Shown in pieces: positions 35,452 to 46,491 of a stretch of 51,219 nt of DNA. The position numbers and the translations under genes were made by a program. This DNA is from Gammaproteobacteria bacterium (lineage in GTDB: Bacteria; Pseudomonadota; Gammaproteobacteria; Ga0077536): positions 1-51,219 of the forward strand of contig JACPPA010000050.1 of assembly GCA_016191285.1 (NCBI GenBank), read 5' to 3'. Below the pieces are notes generated by a model. That model was not told the DNA's origin. It was given only the letters and a program-made list of their open reading frames with translations, and made no database searches. Position 1 is the stretch's first letter. Each line of letters starts with the position of its first letter.

Positions 35452-37752
35452 ATGATCTCCGTCGAACGTGAATTCGCGACTTGGATAGTCCGCCATCGCT
35501 GGCTTGTAATCGTCGCGTGGCTGGTCGTCATCGCTGCCGCCGCCAGTGGACTTCGGCACCTCACGTTCAACAATAATCACCGCCTCTATTTCAGTCCGGA
35601 GAATCCGCAGCTCCAGGCGTTTAACGCCCTCGAACGCACGTTTGTAAAAAACGACACGGTGACGTTCATCGTGGCCCCCGCCGATGGTCGCGTATTCAGC
35701 CGCGAGAATCTCGCGATCGTGAAGTCACTAACGACTCGCGCGTGGCAGCTCCCGTATTCGAATCGGGTCGATTCGCTGACTAATTTTCAATTTACCCAAG
35801 GGTTCGACGACGACCTGGTGGTGCGCGATCTCGTTCCCGATCCAGCCGCGTTGAACGAGGCCGAGCTCGCCAAGATCAAGGCCATCGCCCTTGCCGAGCC
35901 CCTGTTAAAAAACATGCTGATCCGCGACGACGCGCGCGTGACGGCGGTGAACGTGGTGGTCCAAATGCCACGTCAGAACGAAGCGCGCGAAGTGCCGGAA
36001 GTGGCCGACGCCGCACGTGCGGTGGCCGCGGAATTCGAGCACACCTACCCGGGTTTAAAGATCTACCTCACTGGCGTGGTCATGATGGATCACGCGTTTG
36101 CCGAGGCCGCGTTACGGGACGCTGCCGGCCTCATTCCGCTCAGTTTCGCGGTCATGGTGATCTTGCTTGGGATCCTGATCGGCGGCGTCAGCGGAACCTT
36201 GGCCACGGTGGCGGTCGTCGGTTGCGCCACGCTCATCGCGATGGGCGTCGGCTGCTATATCGGTTACCCGGTGTCCACGGCGACGTCGGCCGCGCCCCTT
36301 ATCATTTTGACGGTGGCGCTCGCTAATTGTGTACATTTGCTGCACGCCTTCGTCCACGGCATGCGCGACGGACTCGACAAGCCGACGGCGCTCGTGGCGG
36401 TCGTGAGTACGAATTTGCGGCCGATTTTCATGGCGAGTCTGACCACGGTGATCGGCTTTCTAACCTTTAATTTTTCCGATGTGCCGCCGTTCCGGCAATT
36501 GGGGAATTTAGTCGCTTTCGGCGACTTCAGTTCCTACTTGCTTTCGATTTCATTCTTCCCGGCGCTGCTCGCCGTCCTTCCAGTCCGCATCACGCCACGC
36601 GCCACCCACACTAATCCGATAACGTCGCGCCTTGCCAGCTGCGTTATTCATTGGCGCCGTCGACTGCTGCTGGGATTTAGCGTAGTCATGATCGGCTTGT
36701 TTGCGGGGTTGCCACGCAATGAGCTAAACGATGTCTTCGTCAAGTACTTTGACGACACCGTCGAGTTTCGACGCGCGACCGATTTCACCGTCGCGCACTT
36801 GACCGGCGTTTATCACCTCTACTACACGCTAAGCGCGGCCGCGGCAGGTGGCGTGAGTGAACCAGTCTTCATGCAGGAAGCCGCCGAATTCGTCGCTTGG
36901 TTACGCGCCCAGCCGGCGGTAGTTCACGTCGCGAGCTATACCGACATCATGCGCCGGCTCAACAAAAACCTGCACGGCGACGACCCTGCCTACTTGCGTT
37001 TGCCAGCCGATCGCAATCTTGCGGCGCAGTACTTGCTGCTGTATGACATGTCGCTGCCCTATGGGCTGGATTTGAATAATCAGATCAATATCGACAAATC
37101 GTCCGTCAAAATAGGCGTGGGAATTCAGACGCTATCGAGCCAAGCGGTGATTGCCTTGAACACCGCGGCGGAAGCGTGGCTTAAAGATCACGCGCCGCAT
37201 GTTAAATCCGGGACGGGCTCGGGCAGTGCGCTGATGTTCGCGTATCTTGGGCGGCGCAATATCACGTCGATGCTGAAAGGCACCGTCGTTGCCTTGCTGC
37301 TGATCTCGGTGGTCCTGTTGTTCATGCTGCGTTCGGTGAAACTTGGGTTCGTGAGCTTGATTCCGAACTTGGTGCCGCTCGGCATGGGCTTCGGTTTGTG
37401 GGGCTATTGCGTCGGACAGATCGGATTATCCATGTCCGTGGTCTCGAGCATGACCTTGGGCGTCATCATCGACGATACCGTGCATTTTTTGGTGAAGTAC
37501 CAACGTGCCAAGGCGCTGCCGGGGAATGATGCCGCGGCCGCGGTGCGCGCCGCGTATCAAGAATCGGCCCCGGCGATGGTGATTACTTCGGTCATTTTGA
37601 TCGCCGGGTTTCTAACCCTGGCGTTGTCGCATTTCCAACTCAGCGCCAGCATGGGCCTGTTAACGGCGGTGGTGATCGCGTTCGCGCTCCTGGCTGATCT
37701 GTTGTTTCTGGCCCCGGTGCTACTGCTATTCGAGCGTTACCAAAATGCATAA
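35452..37752 (+). CDS. RND/MMPL-family exporter
   Basis: A 766-residue transporter with the MMPL/RND two-half layout. The first TM helix is at ~15-35 (WLVIVAWLVVIAAAASGL), followed by a large periplasmic loop and a TM block from about residue 225 (LIPLSFAVMVILLGILIGGV), then a second TM (~405), loop and TM block from about 615 to the end. The conserved TM4-like Asp segments are TLGVIIDDTVHFLVKYQR. It probably exports a lipid or hydrophobic compound using the proton gradient. It overlaps the LolA-like gene by 8 bp, a common pairing. Confidence 0.87.
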   Translation: MISVEREFATWIVRHRWLVIVAWLVVIAAAASGLRHLTFNNNHRLYFSPENPQLQAFNALERTFVKNDTVTFIVAPADGRVFSRENLAIVKSLTTRAWQLPYSNRVDSLTNFQFTQGFDDDLVVRDLVPDPAALNEAELAKIKAIALAEPLLKNMLIRDDARVTAVNVVVQMPRQNEAREVPEVADAARAVAAEFEHTYPGLKIYLTGVVMMDHAFAEAALRDAAGLIPLSFAVMVILLGILIGGVSGTLATVAVVGCATLIAMGVGCYIGYPVSTATSAAPLIILTVALANCVHLLHAFVHGMRDGLDKPTALVAVVSTNLRPIFMASLTTVIGFLTFNFSDVPPFRQLGNLVAFGDFSSYLLSISFFPALLAVLPVRITPRATHTNPITSRLASCVIHWRRRLLLGFSVVMIGLFAGLPRNELNDVFVKYFDDTVEFRRATDFTVAHLTGVYHLYYTLSAAAAGGVSEPVFMQEAAEFVAWLRAQPAVVHVASYTDIMRRLNKNLHGDDPAYLRLPADRNLAAQYLLLYDMSLPYGLDLNNQINIDKSSVKIGVGIQTLSSQAVIALNTAAEAWLKDHAPHVKSGTGSGSALMFAYLGRRNITSMLKGTVVALLLISVVLLFMLRSVKLGFVSLIPNLVPLGMGFGLWGYCVGQIGLSMSVVSSMTLGVIIDDTVHFLVKYQRAKALPGNDAAAAVRAAYQESAPAMVITSVILIAGFLTLALSHFQLSASMGLLTAVVIAFALLADLLFLAPVLLLFERYQNA

Positions 37753-38521
37753 GACTGTCTTTGTGGTGTGCACGCTGTGGTCGCTGGTGGTCGCCGCCGA
37801 CATCCCCGAAGCACGCGGCCGCGCGATTGCGCTTGAAGTCGACGCGCGCGATCAAGGCTGGGCAAGTTTAAGCGCCGATCTCGACATGCGCTTAACCAAT
37901 GCGCAAGGCGAAGAAAGCCGGCGCACGCTCCGCCTCAATGCCCTGGAAATATCTGGCGACGGCGATCAAAGCCTCATCGTATTCGACTCTCCGCGCGATA
38001 TCGCCGGCACCGGCTTATTGAGTTACACCCATGCCCTACAACCCGATGATCAATGGCTGTACCTGCCGGCGCTCAGGCGTGTCAAGCGGATCGCGTCGGC
38101 CAATAAGTCCGGACCCTTCGTCGGTAGCGAATTCGCTTACGAAGATCTGACGTCGACCGAAGTCGAAAAATATACTTACCTGTGGTTGCGCGACGAACGC
38201 CTCGACGAACACGAGACCGTGGTGTTGGAAGAGCGACCGGCTTATGAACTCTCGGGCTATACGCGGCGCGTCGTGTGGATCGATAAGGCGATGTATCAAC
38301 CGCTCAAAGTCGAATTCTATGATCGCAAAAATGCCTTGCTGAAAACCCTCACGTTGAGTAGCTATCAGCAATATTTGCAGCGCTATTGGCGGCCTTCGAA
38401 GATGGTCATGCAAAACCATCAGACCGGAAAACGTACTGAATTAATCTGGGCCAATTACGTGTTTCGCGCCGGCTTGACCGCGCGCGACTTCGACCAGAAC
38501 ACGCTCAAACGATCACGGTGA
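37745..38521 (+). CDS. Outer membrane lipoprotein-sorting (LolA-like) protein
   Basis: A 258-residue exported protein with a short signal peptide (KTVFVVCTLWSLVVA). The fold is the LolA/LppX-type beta half-barrel: LEISGDGDQSLIVFDSPRD, GTGLLSYTHALQPDDQWLYL and LPALRRVKRIASANKSGPFVG are the usual conserved blocks, with SYEDLT-like FAYEDLTSTEVEKY. It should bind a hydrophobic ligand in the periplasm for its overlapping RND partner. It is convergent with the next gene. Confidence 0.87.
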   Translation: MHKTVFVVCTLWSLVVAADIPEARGRAIALEVDARDQGWASLSADLDMRLTNAQGEESRRTLRLNALEISGDGDQSLIVFDSPRDIAGTGLLSYTHALQPDDQWLYLPALRRVKRIASANKSGPFVGSEFAYEDLTSTEVEKYTYLWLRDERLDEHETVVLEERPAYELSGYTRRVVWIDKAMYQPLKVEFYDRKNALLKTLTLSSYQQYLQRYWRPSKMVMQNHQTGKRTELIWANYVFRAGLTARDFDQNTLKRSR

Positions 38522-38542
38522 AATAATCGTTTGCGACGGCCA

Positions 38543-40471
38543 TCAAGCCGCAATCGGTTTGGGTCCCGCTAGGTTGCGCCATTCCTTGGGATTGGCGCAA
38601 CGCAGCTGTGCCGCTTCGATGATCAGGCGCAGAAAATCGGCATAACGGTAACCACCGTACCCGGCCATCAGATTCATCTTACCGTCCCAACACCAGCCGG
38701 GATTGGGGTTAACCTCGAGCAGTTTCACGTGACCGTTGGCATCGGTTCGAAAATCGATACGTGCGTAATCGCGGCAGCCCAAGCGCTCAAACAAGGTGAT
38801 GGACCAATCGACCATCTTGCGGCGCAGGTCGTCGTCAATCTCGGCTTGTTTGTACTCGATATCATTCCAATACGGCGAATCGGGACACCACTTGGATTCG
38901 TAGCTTAAGATCTGTGGCAGCTTCGGATCTAAATTACTGAAATCCACTTCGAGCAGCGGCAACACCGTGTAACCGAAGCCAGGGTTGCCGATCAACGCCA
39001 CGGTGTATTCGCGGCCCGGCAGGAACTCCTGAACCAACAAGGGTCGCCCGGGCAGGAGGTTACGCAACTCCGACAGGTAGGCCACGGCTTCCTCGGTATT
39101 ATTGACCACCGCGTGTTGCGTAATGCCCAGACTACTGTCGCCGAGGCAGGGCTTGATCAGCGCCGGGAAAATCGACGGCAGGGTCGCGCCTTGATCGTCC
39201 GGGTCGAACAACGATTCGAGCGGCACCGGAATATCGAACGACTCGGCGGCGGCGCGCACCAACGCCTTGTTGTAGCACAGCCCGAGCGCGGCGGGGCCGG
39301 CGCCGGTGTAGGGGATCCCGAGCATTTCGAGCAGCGCCGGCACGTGGAGCTCTTTCAACGCATCGTTGTTGTAACCCTCGTCGCAGAGATTGAGCACGAA
39401 GGTTGAATGGCGGTTGCGGAGCTCGTTTAAAAACGCGTTGTGATTATCGAGGTACGTGAACGTATACCCCGGCAACTCCGCCAACGCGCTCTGCAAGCGA
39501 CTGACGGTGTCGATGTCTTCCTGATTGAAGACGCCGTTACGCTTCACATCGTCGGGTAGCCGGGGATCGCCAAGCAGCACGGTCACATCGGGATAAAGTA
39601 CGTCGCGACGTTTCTTGGTCGCCATTTTCGGCGGCGCGACGGCAGAAATGAAATTACGGTGCGCCATCATGCCGAGGTCGGCATTGCGCGTTGACAAGGC
39701 TTCCAGCGAGGCATGGAACCTAATCTCGCTGAAACCTGCTTCTTCCAGCAATTTCTTGATGAGGTCCCGCGAATAAAGACGCTCGGCATAGAACTGATCG
39801 GCAATGACGCCTTTTTCGGCGTGGACCACCACTTCGCGCGAAATCATGCGCGCGCGATCGGCGGATAACGATCGTTCGCGGCACACAAATTGGTTATCGT
39901 CGATCCATTCCCACGAGCGACGCTCGAAGTTTTGACGCATCCAGTCACCGTCCATCAAATCGAGCACGAGTTTGCCGGCCGAGCGCAGCGCGCGTTTCAC
40001 CGATGACAGCACATCGAGATCGTCTTCTTCGCGATCGAAGTAGCCAAACGAGTTACCCATGACGGCGACACAGTCAAAACTCGATTCGGGCACCGAAAAC
40101 TTGCGCGCGTCGCCTTCCTTGAAGCGCACGTCGAATCCGGCGTTGCGCGCGCGCCGTCGCGCCAGACTCACCAGATAACGCGAGCGATCGATCCCGAGAA
40201 CTTTCTTGAAACCGCGCCGCGCCAACTCCAACGAGTGGCGCCCTTGTCCGCAACAGAGATCCAACACCCGATCAGTGGGATCGAGACCGGCGGCGGCGAT
40301 AACCGCCTCGATTTCGCGCACGGTGTTGTCGTCGTTCTCGACCACGTCGCCGTCGGTTTTAAGATACAGCGAGTTGAAAAGATTGCGCCACCACTCGTTG
40401 GGTAGATGGTGTTCGAGATCGGTGACGGGTCCCAGAGTGCGGATATTATTCGGCTTCGGCTTCGCGTCCAT
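38543..40471 (-). CDS. Fusion protein: SAM methyltransferase and D-Ala-D-Ala ligase-like ATP-grasp
   Basis: A 642-residue two-domain protein. Residues ~1-280 are a class I methyltransferase (RVLDLCCGQGRHSLELARRG at 68-87, GDARKFSVPESSFDCVAVMG, LVLDLMDGDW). Residues ~310-630 are an ATP-grasp ligase of the D-Ala-D-Ala type (DVTVLLGDPRLPDD, VLNLCDEGYNNDALKELHVP, MLGIPYTGAG, LIKPCLGDSSLGI, LVQEFLPGREYTVALIGN, and the metal motif LLEVNPNPGW). The ligase should join a carboxylate and an amine with ATP, and the first domain should methylate the same product or a precursor. It stands alone. This is not the cell-wall Ddl, which has no methyltransferase. Confidence 0.85.
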   Translation of the reverse strand: MDAKPKPNNIRTLGPVTDLEHHLPNEWWRNLFNSLYLKTDGDVVENDDNTVREIEAVIAAAGLDPTDRVLDLCCGQGRHSLELARRGFKKVLGIDRSRYLVSLARRRARNAGFDVRFKEGDARKFSVPESSFDCVAVMGNSFGYFDREEDDLDVLSSVKRALRSAGKLVLDLMDGDWMRQNFERRSWEWIDDNQFVCRERSLSADRARMISREVVVHAEKGVIADQFYAERLYSRDLIKKLLEEAGFSEIRFHASLEALSTRNADLGMMAHRNFISAVAPPKMATKKRRDVLYPDVTVLLGDPRLPDDVKRNGVFNQEDIDTVSRLQSALAELPGYTFTYLDNHNAFLNELRNRHSTFVLNLCDEGYNNDALKELHVPALLEMLGIPYTGAGPAALGLCYNKALVRAAAESFDIPVPLESLFDPDDQGATLPSIFPALIKPCLGDSSLGITQHAVVNNTEEAVAYLSELRNLLPGRPLLVQEFLPGREYTVALIGNPGFGYTVLPLLEVDFSNLDPKLPQILSYESKWCPDSPYWNDIEYKQAEIDDDLRRKMVDWSITLFERLGCRDYARIDFRTDANGHVKLLEVNPNPGWCWDGKMNLMAGYGGYRYADFLRLIIEAAQLRCANPKEWRNLAGPKPIAA

Positions 40472-40835
40472 GATCAGTGGAATGTCTCCGTGCTCGCGTA
40501 ACGATTAAGCGGAAGGCGCGGCCCGAAACGCCGCGCCGGTGATGTGACATGGGTAGTCAAGTGGTTCGCCCGTCTCCGCCTGGTGGATGAGGACGCCGTA
40601 ACGGCATCCGCGTTAATTATTTTTTATCCGTGCGAGTCGCGCGCAAGCTAACGCAACCGGACCAGTGGTTCAAGAGTTTCTCGAACAACCGTTCGCACCC
40701 GCGCGGCCGCCACGGCTGCCGCGCCATCGTCGACCGCGGCCGATTGACCACCAGAACGCGCATCCTCTACAGTCCAACCCTTGTCAGCCTTCAAGGAAGC
40801 GATGCGCGAGCAGCCTTGCCGCGAGTCTACATTTC

Positions 40836-42311
40836 ATGCCGATTACTACCATCCTGATCGCGAACCGCGGCGAAATCGCCTGCCGCATTCAGCGCACGGC
40901 GCGCGCGCTTGGCCTGCGGACGACCGCGGTTTATCACTTCGCGGATCGCGCCGCGCCGCATGTCGCGGCGGCCGACGCGCAGGTTGAATTATTGGCTGAC
41001 GCGCCAACCGCGGCCTATCTCGATGTCCACCAACTACTCGCTGCCGCGCGCGCCACCGGCGCGGATGCGGTGCATCCGGGCTATGGCTTTTTGGCCGAGA
41101 ATGCGCGCTTCGCCGCGGCGGTGGAAGCGGCGGGCCTCACGTTCATCGGTCCGCAGCCGGAAGTAATCGACCTCATGGGCGATAAAATCCGCGCCCGCGA
41201 GTTCGCGGTTCAGCACGGCGTGCCAGTCGCGCCGAGTTGTACCCAAACCGGGACGCTCGATGAATTCGTGGTGGCCGCCTCGGCGCTTGGCTTTCCGTTG
41301 TTGATCAAGGCCGCGGCGGGCGGCGGCGGCAAGGGCATGAGCATCGTGCGCGCCGCCGGCGAATTACGCGAATGCGCGCAACAATCCGCCGCGGCCGCGA
41401 CACGCTACTTCGCGGATGGCAGAATCTATGCCGAACGCTATGTCGAACGGCCGCGGCATATTGAAGTTCAGGTGTTGGGCGACGGCAGGGGCAGACTCGT
41501 GCACTTATTTGAGCGCGAATGCTCGGTGCAACGGCGATTTCAAAAGATCATTGAAGAAACTCCCGCACCGAATTTACCGTCGGCGCAGCGGGATCGGATC
41601 TGTGAGGCCGCCGTCAACTTGGCCGGCGCCGCCAAGTACCGCAACGTCGGCACCGTGGAGTTTATTCTCGCGCCGGATGGCGAGTTTTATTTTTTGGAAA
41701 TGAACACTCGGCTGCAGGTCGAACATCCCGTCACCGAAACGGTCACTGGCTTTGACTTGGTCGCCGCACAAATCCGCATCGCCAACGGCGAAGATCTATG
41801 GCTAACGCAGGATCAGGTGCGGCAACGCGGCCATGCAATCGAATGCCGGATTTGCGCCGAGCAGCCTGAACATGATTTCCGACCGGCGACGGGGAACATT
41901 AAACGTCTGCGGATTCCGCACGCGGACGGCGTACGCTTCGACAGCGGCATTACCGAAGGACTGGCAGTTGGTGCGGCCTTTGATTCGATGCTCGCGAAAC
42001 TGGTCTGTCATGGCGTCGATCGCGACGCGGCGATCGCACGGATGCGTCAGGCCCTCCACGATCTGGTGCTGCTTGGCGTTGATACCAACGTCGGCTACCT
42101 CGCCCGGATCTTCGAGCATCCGGCGTTTGTCGCCGGCCAACTGCACACGGGATTCGTCGTCGAACACGCCGCAAGTCTCCGCGCCGCACCGTTAGCGCCG
42201 CGGGAACGCGCCGCGATCCTACTCGCCGCGGCACTCGCCACCGATGAATTTCGCCGCATGGCGTTCGATATTCCCGAACCACACGCCTCGATCGGCCACT
42301 GGCGGAACTAG
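40836..42311 (+). CDS. Biotin carboxylase subunit of an acyl-CoA carboxylase
   Basis: A 491-residue biotin carboxylase, forming carboxybiotin from bicarbonate and ATP. Motifs: ILIANRGEIACRI, HPGYGFLAENARFA, the ATP-grasp loop KAAAGGGGKGM, ECSVQRRFQKIIEETPAP, FYFLEMNTRLQVEHPVTE, and GHAIECRICAEQP. The chain ends soon after, with no biotin domain; that is encoded by the next gene. Together they are 659 residues, close to a normal MccA/AtuF-type alpha subunit. The ATG at 40836 was chosen where similarity begins. The preceding 364 bp (40472-40835) hold only a perfect 8-bp hairpin at 40515-40537. Confidence 0.9.
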   Translation: MPITTILIANRGEIACRIQRTARALGLRTTAVYHFADRAAPHVAAADAQVELLADAPTAAYLDVHQLLAAARATGADAVHPGYGFLAENARFAAAVEAAGLTFIGPQPEVIDLMGDKIRAREFAVQHGVPVAPSCTQTGTLDEFVVAASALGFPLLIKAAAGGGGKGMSIVRAAGELRECAQQSAAAATRYFADGRIYAERYVERPRHIEVQVLGDGRGRLVHLFERECSVQRRFQKIIEETPAPNLPSAQRDRICEAAVNLAGAAKYRNVGTVEFILAPDGEFYFLEMNTRLQVEHPVTETVTGFDLVAAQIRIANGEDLWLTQDQVRQRGHAIECRICAEQPEHDFRPATGNIKRLRIPHADGVRFDSGITEGLAVGAAFDSMLAKLVCHGVDRDAAIARMRQALHDLVLLGVDTNVGYLARIFEHPAFVAGQLHTGFVVEHAASLRAAPLAPRERAAILLAAALATDEFRRMAFDIPEPHASIGHWRN

Positions 42312-42360
42312 TGTCCCGTCCCATCGCGAACCTGCATAATTCGCGCGCTGCCGGTCGCGC

Positions 42361-42426
42361 TTGTGGGAGCCGCTTTGGCGGCGAAAGGGCCTTAAATGAA
42401 GATTCGCGCCTACAGCCGCTCCCACG
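42361..42426. repeat. REP-like palindrome, copy 3
   Basis: TTGTGGGAGCCGCTTTGGCG with an imperfect inverse (CGCGCCTACAGCCGCTCCCAC). It lies between the biotin carboxylase and biotin carrier genes, in the 163-bp gap that splits what is normally one alpha-subunit gene. Confidence 0.7.
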
Positions 42427-42474
42427 GTAACCACGGGTCGATTTATGAGAGTTTATTGCGCTACACCACCCTAG

Positions 42475-42977
42475 ATGACCATCCACCTAATACTCGATGG
42501 CATACCGGCCACGATTACAATTCTCGCGCGCCGCCCGGCCTTAACCTGCCGGGTTGGCGACCAAATCTGGACAGTCGCCGAGACCGCCGCCGCCGACGCT
42601 GGCACGGTCGTGACCATCGACGGCGAAGCATTTCACCTCTGGCGCGTGCAGGAAGGCGATCGCGTGCATATCAAACTCGGGACGCGGACTTTCTCGCTCG
42701 CGGTGGACGATCCGATCAATGCGGCCGCGCAGCTCGGCGGCTCGAGCAATGCAGTGAGAGCCGACATGCCCGGCGTGGTTGTGGGGGTGAATTGCGCGGC
42801 GGGTGACGTGGTGCGCGCCGGCCATCCGCTGTTGACGATTGAGTCGATGAAAATGCAAATGACGTTAACGGCGCCGCGCGACGGGACCATCGGGACGGTG
42901 GCCGTGAAAGTAAACGAGAGCTTTCAGAAAGGCGCCGTGTTGGTGGTCATGGCCGCGGAACTGGAGGCGACACCGTC

Positions 42978-42981
<4 letters not shown>
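42475..42981 (+). CDS. Biotin carboxyl carrier subunit of the acyl-CoA carboxylase
   Basis: A 168-residue protein. The C-terminal ~75 residues are a biotinyl domain (DMPGVVVGVNCAAGDVVRAG, then the biotinylation site IESMKMQM with Lys as acceptor, and TAPRDGTIGTVAVKVNESF). The first ~95 residues form a beta-rich region that may be the BT linker domain of an MccA-type alpha subunit. The usual EAMKM is ESMKM here. No good ribosome binding site precedes the ATG. The stop overlaps the carboxyltransferase start by 4 bp. Confidence 0.85.
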
Positions 42982-44585
<1,604 letters not shown>

Positions 44586-44681
44586 GGAATGTGAATTCGC
44601 GGCCGAAGTTATCGAGCACACGGGTTGCCTCAATGAAGTTGCAAGGGTATAAAGCGCGAGTCCAGAACCACGGTTAAGGTC

Positions 44682-46307
44682 ATGCCGACGACCACCACGC
44701 AGTACACGCAGAGTCTGCCCATCGGTTGCCGAGTACTGTGGTATGAAGTCCGCGCCGTGCTCGGTCAGGGCGGTTTTGGCATTACGTACTTGATGCACGA
44801 TACCAATCTCGATCAAGCAGTCGCGATCAAGGAGTATCTGCCGAGCCTGTTCGCGACACGTGGCGCCGAACACTCGATCGTCCCCACTTCCACTGGCCAA
44901 CAAGCCGATTTCGATTGGGGTCTGACGCGCTTTGTCGAGGAAGGCCGCCTCCTCGCTCGCTTGGATCATCCCGCGGTGGTGCGCGCGCACTCCGTGTTCG
45001 AGGCGAATGGCACTGCCTATCTGGTGATGCGCTACGAAGAGGGCGAAACGCTCGATGCGCTGCTGAAACGCGCGCGCATCATGCCGGAATCGCTGCTGGC
45101 TCCCCTCTTGATGGATGTCATGGATGGGCTCGAGCACATTCATGCCAACGGTTATATTCATCGCGATGTCAAACCGAGCAATATTTATCTGCGGCGTGAC
45201 GGACACGCCATGCTGCTCGATTTCGGCGCTGCGCGGCAGGCCTTGCAGAGCCATACACGAACCTTCACTTCCTTGGTCTCGCCTGGCTATGCACCGTTCG
45301 AACAATATCGGACCGATGGTACAGGCCTTGGGCCATGGACCGATATCTATGGTCTCGGGGCAACCGCCTACCGTGCCATCACCGGACGTGCGCCGATCCC
45401 TTCAGTCGATCGTTCGCACCGCATCTTGGATGGCACTGGAGATCTCATGCCGCGCCTGACGGCGGCTGGCATCGGCCACTATTCATTTCAATTCTTGGCC
45501 GCCGTCGATCGCGCACTGGCCTTTCGCGAACTCGAACGGCCAGTTACGGTGACGGCCTGGCGCGCGATGTTCGAAGATCCGGAACCCGTCACCGCGCAAC
45601 CACCCGCGACCCCAGCAAGCGCGACGAAAGATCCGGCATCATTCGCGAATCGCCAACCCGGCACTTCAAGCGCGAGCGCAACCGTCGGCGCTAGATCCGG
45701 AGTCGACCATGCCCCGCGTAACGAAGAGCATGTGGTGACTGCGCGTGAGCCGCTGACCGCCCGCACCGCGGTTGAATCTGGAATGGCGCTCTTTAGACAC
45801 AAACTGCGAATACAACTGGGAGTCGGCGCGACGGCCTTGTGCGCGGCCTTCATCGCGTTCTTGATTTACCAACCGCCTGTCGCCACCGCACTATCGAACA
45901 ACAACCCACTCGCGGACCATGGCGGGAAATCACCACTTTCAGCGGTCGGCGCGCGACTGCCGGCGCTGCCGGCAACTGAAAACACCGTGAACACTCAGTT
46001 TCAGATCGCCACTTTATTGCGCCGCGCCGCGGCGGATCGCGCGGCATTTCGCCTGACCACGCCGCCCGGCAACAACGCGCTCGAAAAATATCGCGCGGTG
46101 CTGCGATTCGACCCACGCAACGGCGACGCAAAAACAGGAATCGATCAAATCGTTGGACGGTATCTCGATCTCGCGGCGGCCGCGGCGACGCGCCGTGAAT
46201 TCGCGGCGGCAAATGATTTCTTGCGGCGCGCGAACGACGCTAATCCGAGCGATCGAAGACTGCGCGAAGCGTTTGTCGCATTGGCGCGCAGCCAAGCGAG
46301 CAGTTAA
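44682..46307 (+). CDS. Membrane serine/threonine protein kinase
   Basis: A 541-residue Hanks-type kinase. The catalytic domain (~20-290) has GQGGFGITY, the ATP Lys in VAIKEYLP (~50), HRDVKPSN (~160) and LDFGAA (Asp ~180), with an APE-like YAPFEQY. It is followed by a Pro/Ala/Ser-rich linker, one TM helix at ~377-397, and an extracytoplasmic domain of about 140 residues with TPR-like repeats (NALEKYRAVLRFDPRNGDA). Such C-termini may sense envelope state. Its stop codon overlaps the first bases of a multi-hairpin repeat. Confidence 0.9.
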   Translation: MPTTTTQYTQSLPIGCRVLWYEVRAVLGQGGFGITYLMHDTNLDQAVAIKEYLPSLFATRGAEHSIVPTSTGQQADFDWGLTRFVEEGRLLARLDHPAVVRAHSVFEANGTAYLVMRYEEGETLDALLKRARIMPESLLAPLLMDVMDGLEHIHANGYIHRDVKPSNIYLRRDGHAMLLDFGAARQALQSHTRTFTSLVSPGYAPFEQYRTDGTGLGPWTDIYGLGATAYRAITGRAPIPSVDRSHRILDGTGDLMPRLTAAGIGHYSFQFLAAVDRALAFRELERPVTVTAWRAMFEDPEPVTAQPPATPASATKDPASFANRQPGTSSASATVGARSGVDHAPRNEEHVVTAREPLTARTAVESGMALFRHKLRIQLGVGATALCAAFIAFLIYQPPVATALSNNNPLADHGGKSPLSAVGARLPALPATENTVNTQFQIATLLRRAAADRAAFRLTTPPGNNALEKYRAVLRFDPRNGDAKTGIDQIVGRYLDLAAAAATRREFAAANDFLRRANDANPSDRRLREAFVALARSQASS

Positions 46308-46472
46308 GGAACCTCTGAATAAGTCAATCCTGGACTTATTCAGAGTACGGGAAGCAAAAAGTATGATTTTTGCTTCCCTTCATTTTCAATGGTTTGCAAC
46401 CATCGAAAATGGCGGCACCTCCCTGTGCCGCGGGAAACTCTGCTTTTTGCAAAGCTTTCTAAAGCGGAAACG
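46306..46472 (+). repeat. Multi-hairpin interspersed element, copy 2
   Basis: Starts AAGGAACC on the kinase stop codon. Stem 1 is a perfect 13 bp (46313-46325 and 46333-46345), stem 2 a perfect 12 bp (46349-46360 and 46367-46378), stem 3 pairs CATTTTCAATGGTT with its inverse with one mismatch, stem 4 is GCGGCAC/GTGCCGC, and stem 5 is degenerate. Stem 1 could act as a terminator. The end near 46472 is approximate. Confidence 0.7.
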
Positions 46473-46491
46473 TGCTGCGTGGGGGCCGCGT

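Noticed and set aside
38543-40471. Cell-wall D-alanine--D-alanine ligase (ddl)
   Set aside because: It is twice the normal length, carries a methyltransferase domain, and has no peptidoglycan gene context.
40515-40537. Rho-independent terminator
   Set aside because: The 8-bp GGCGCGGC/GCCGCGCC hairpin is not followed by a T-run.
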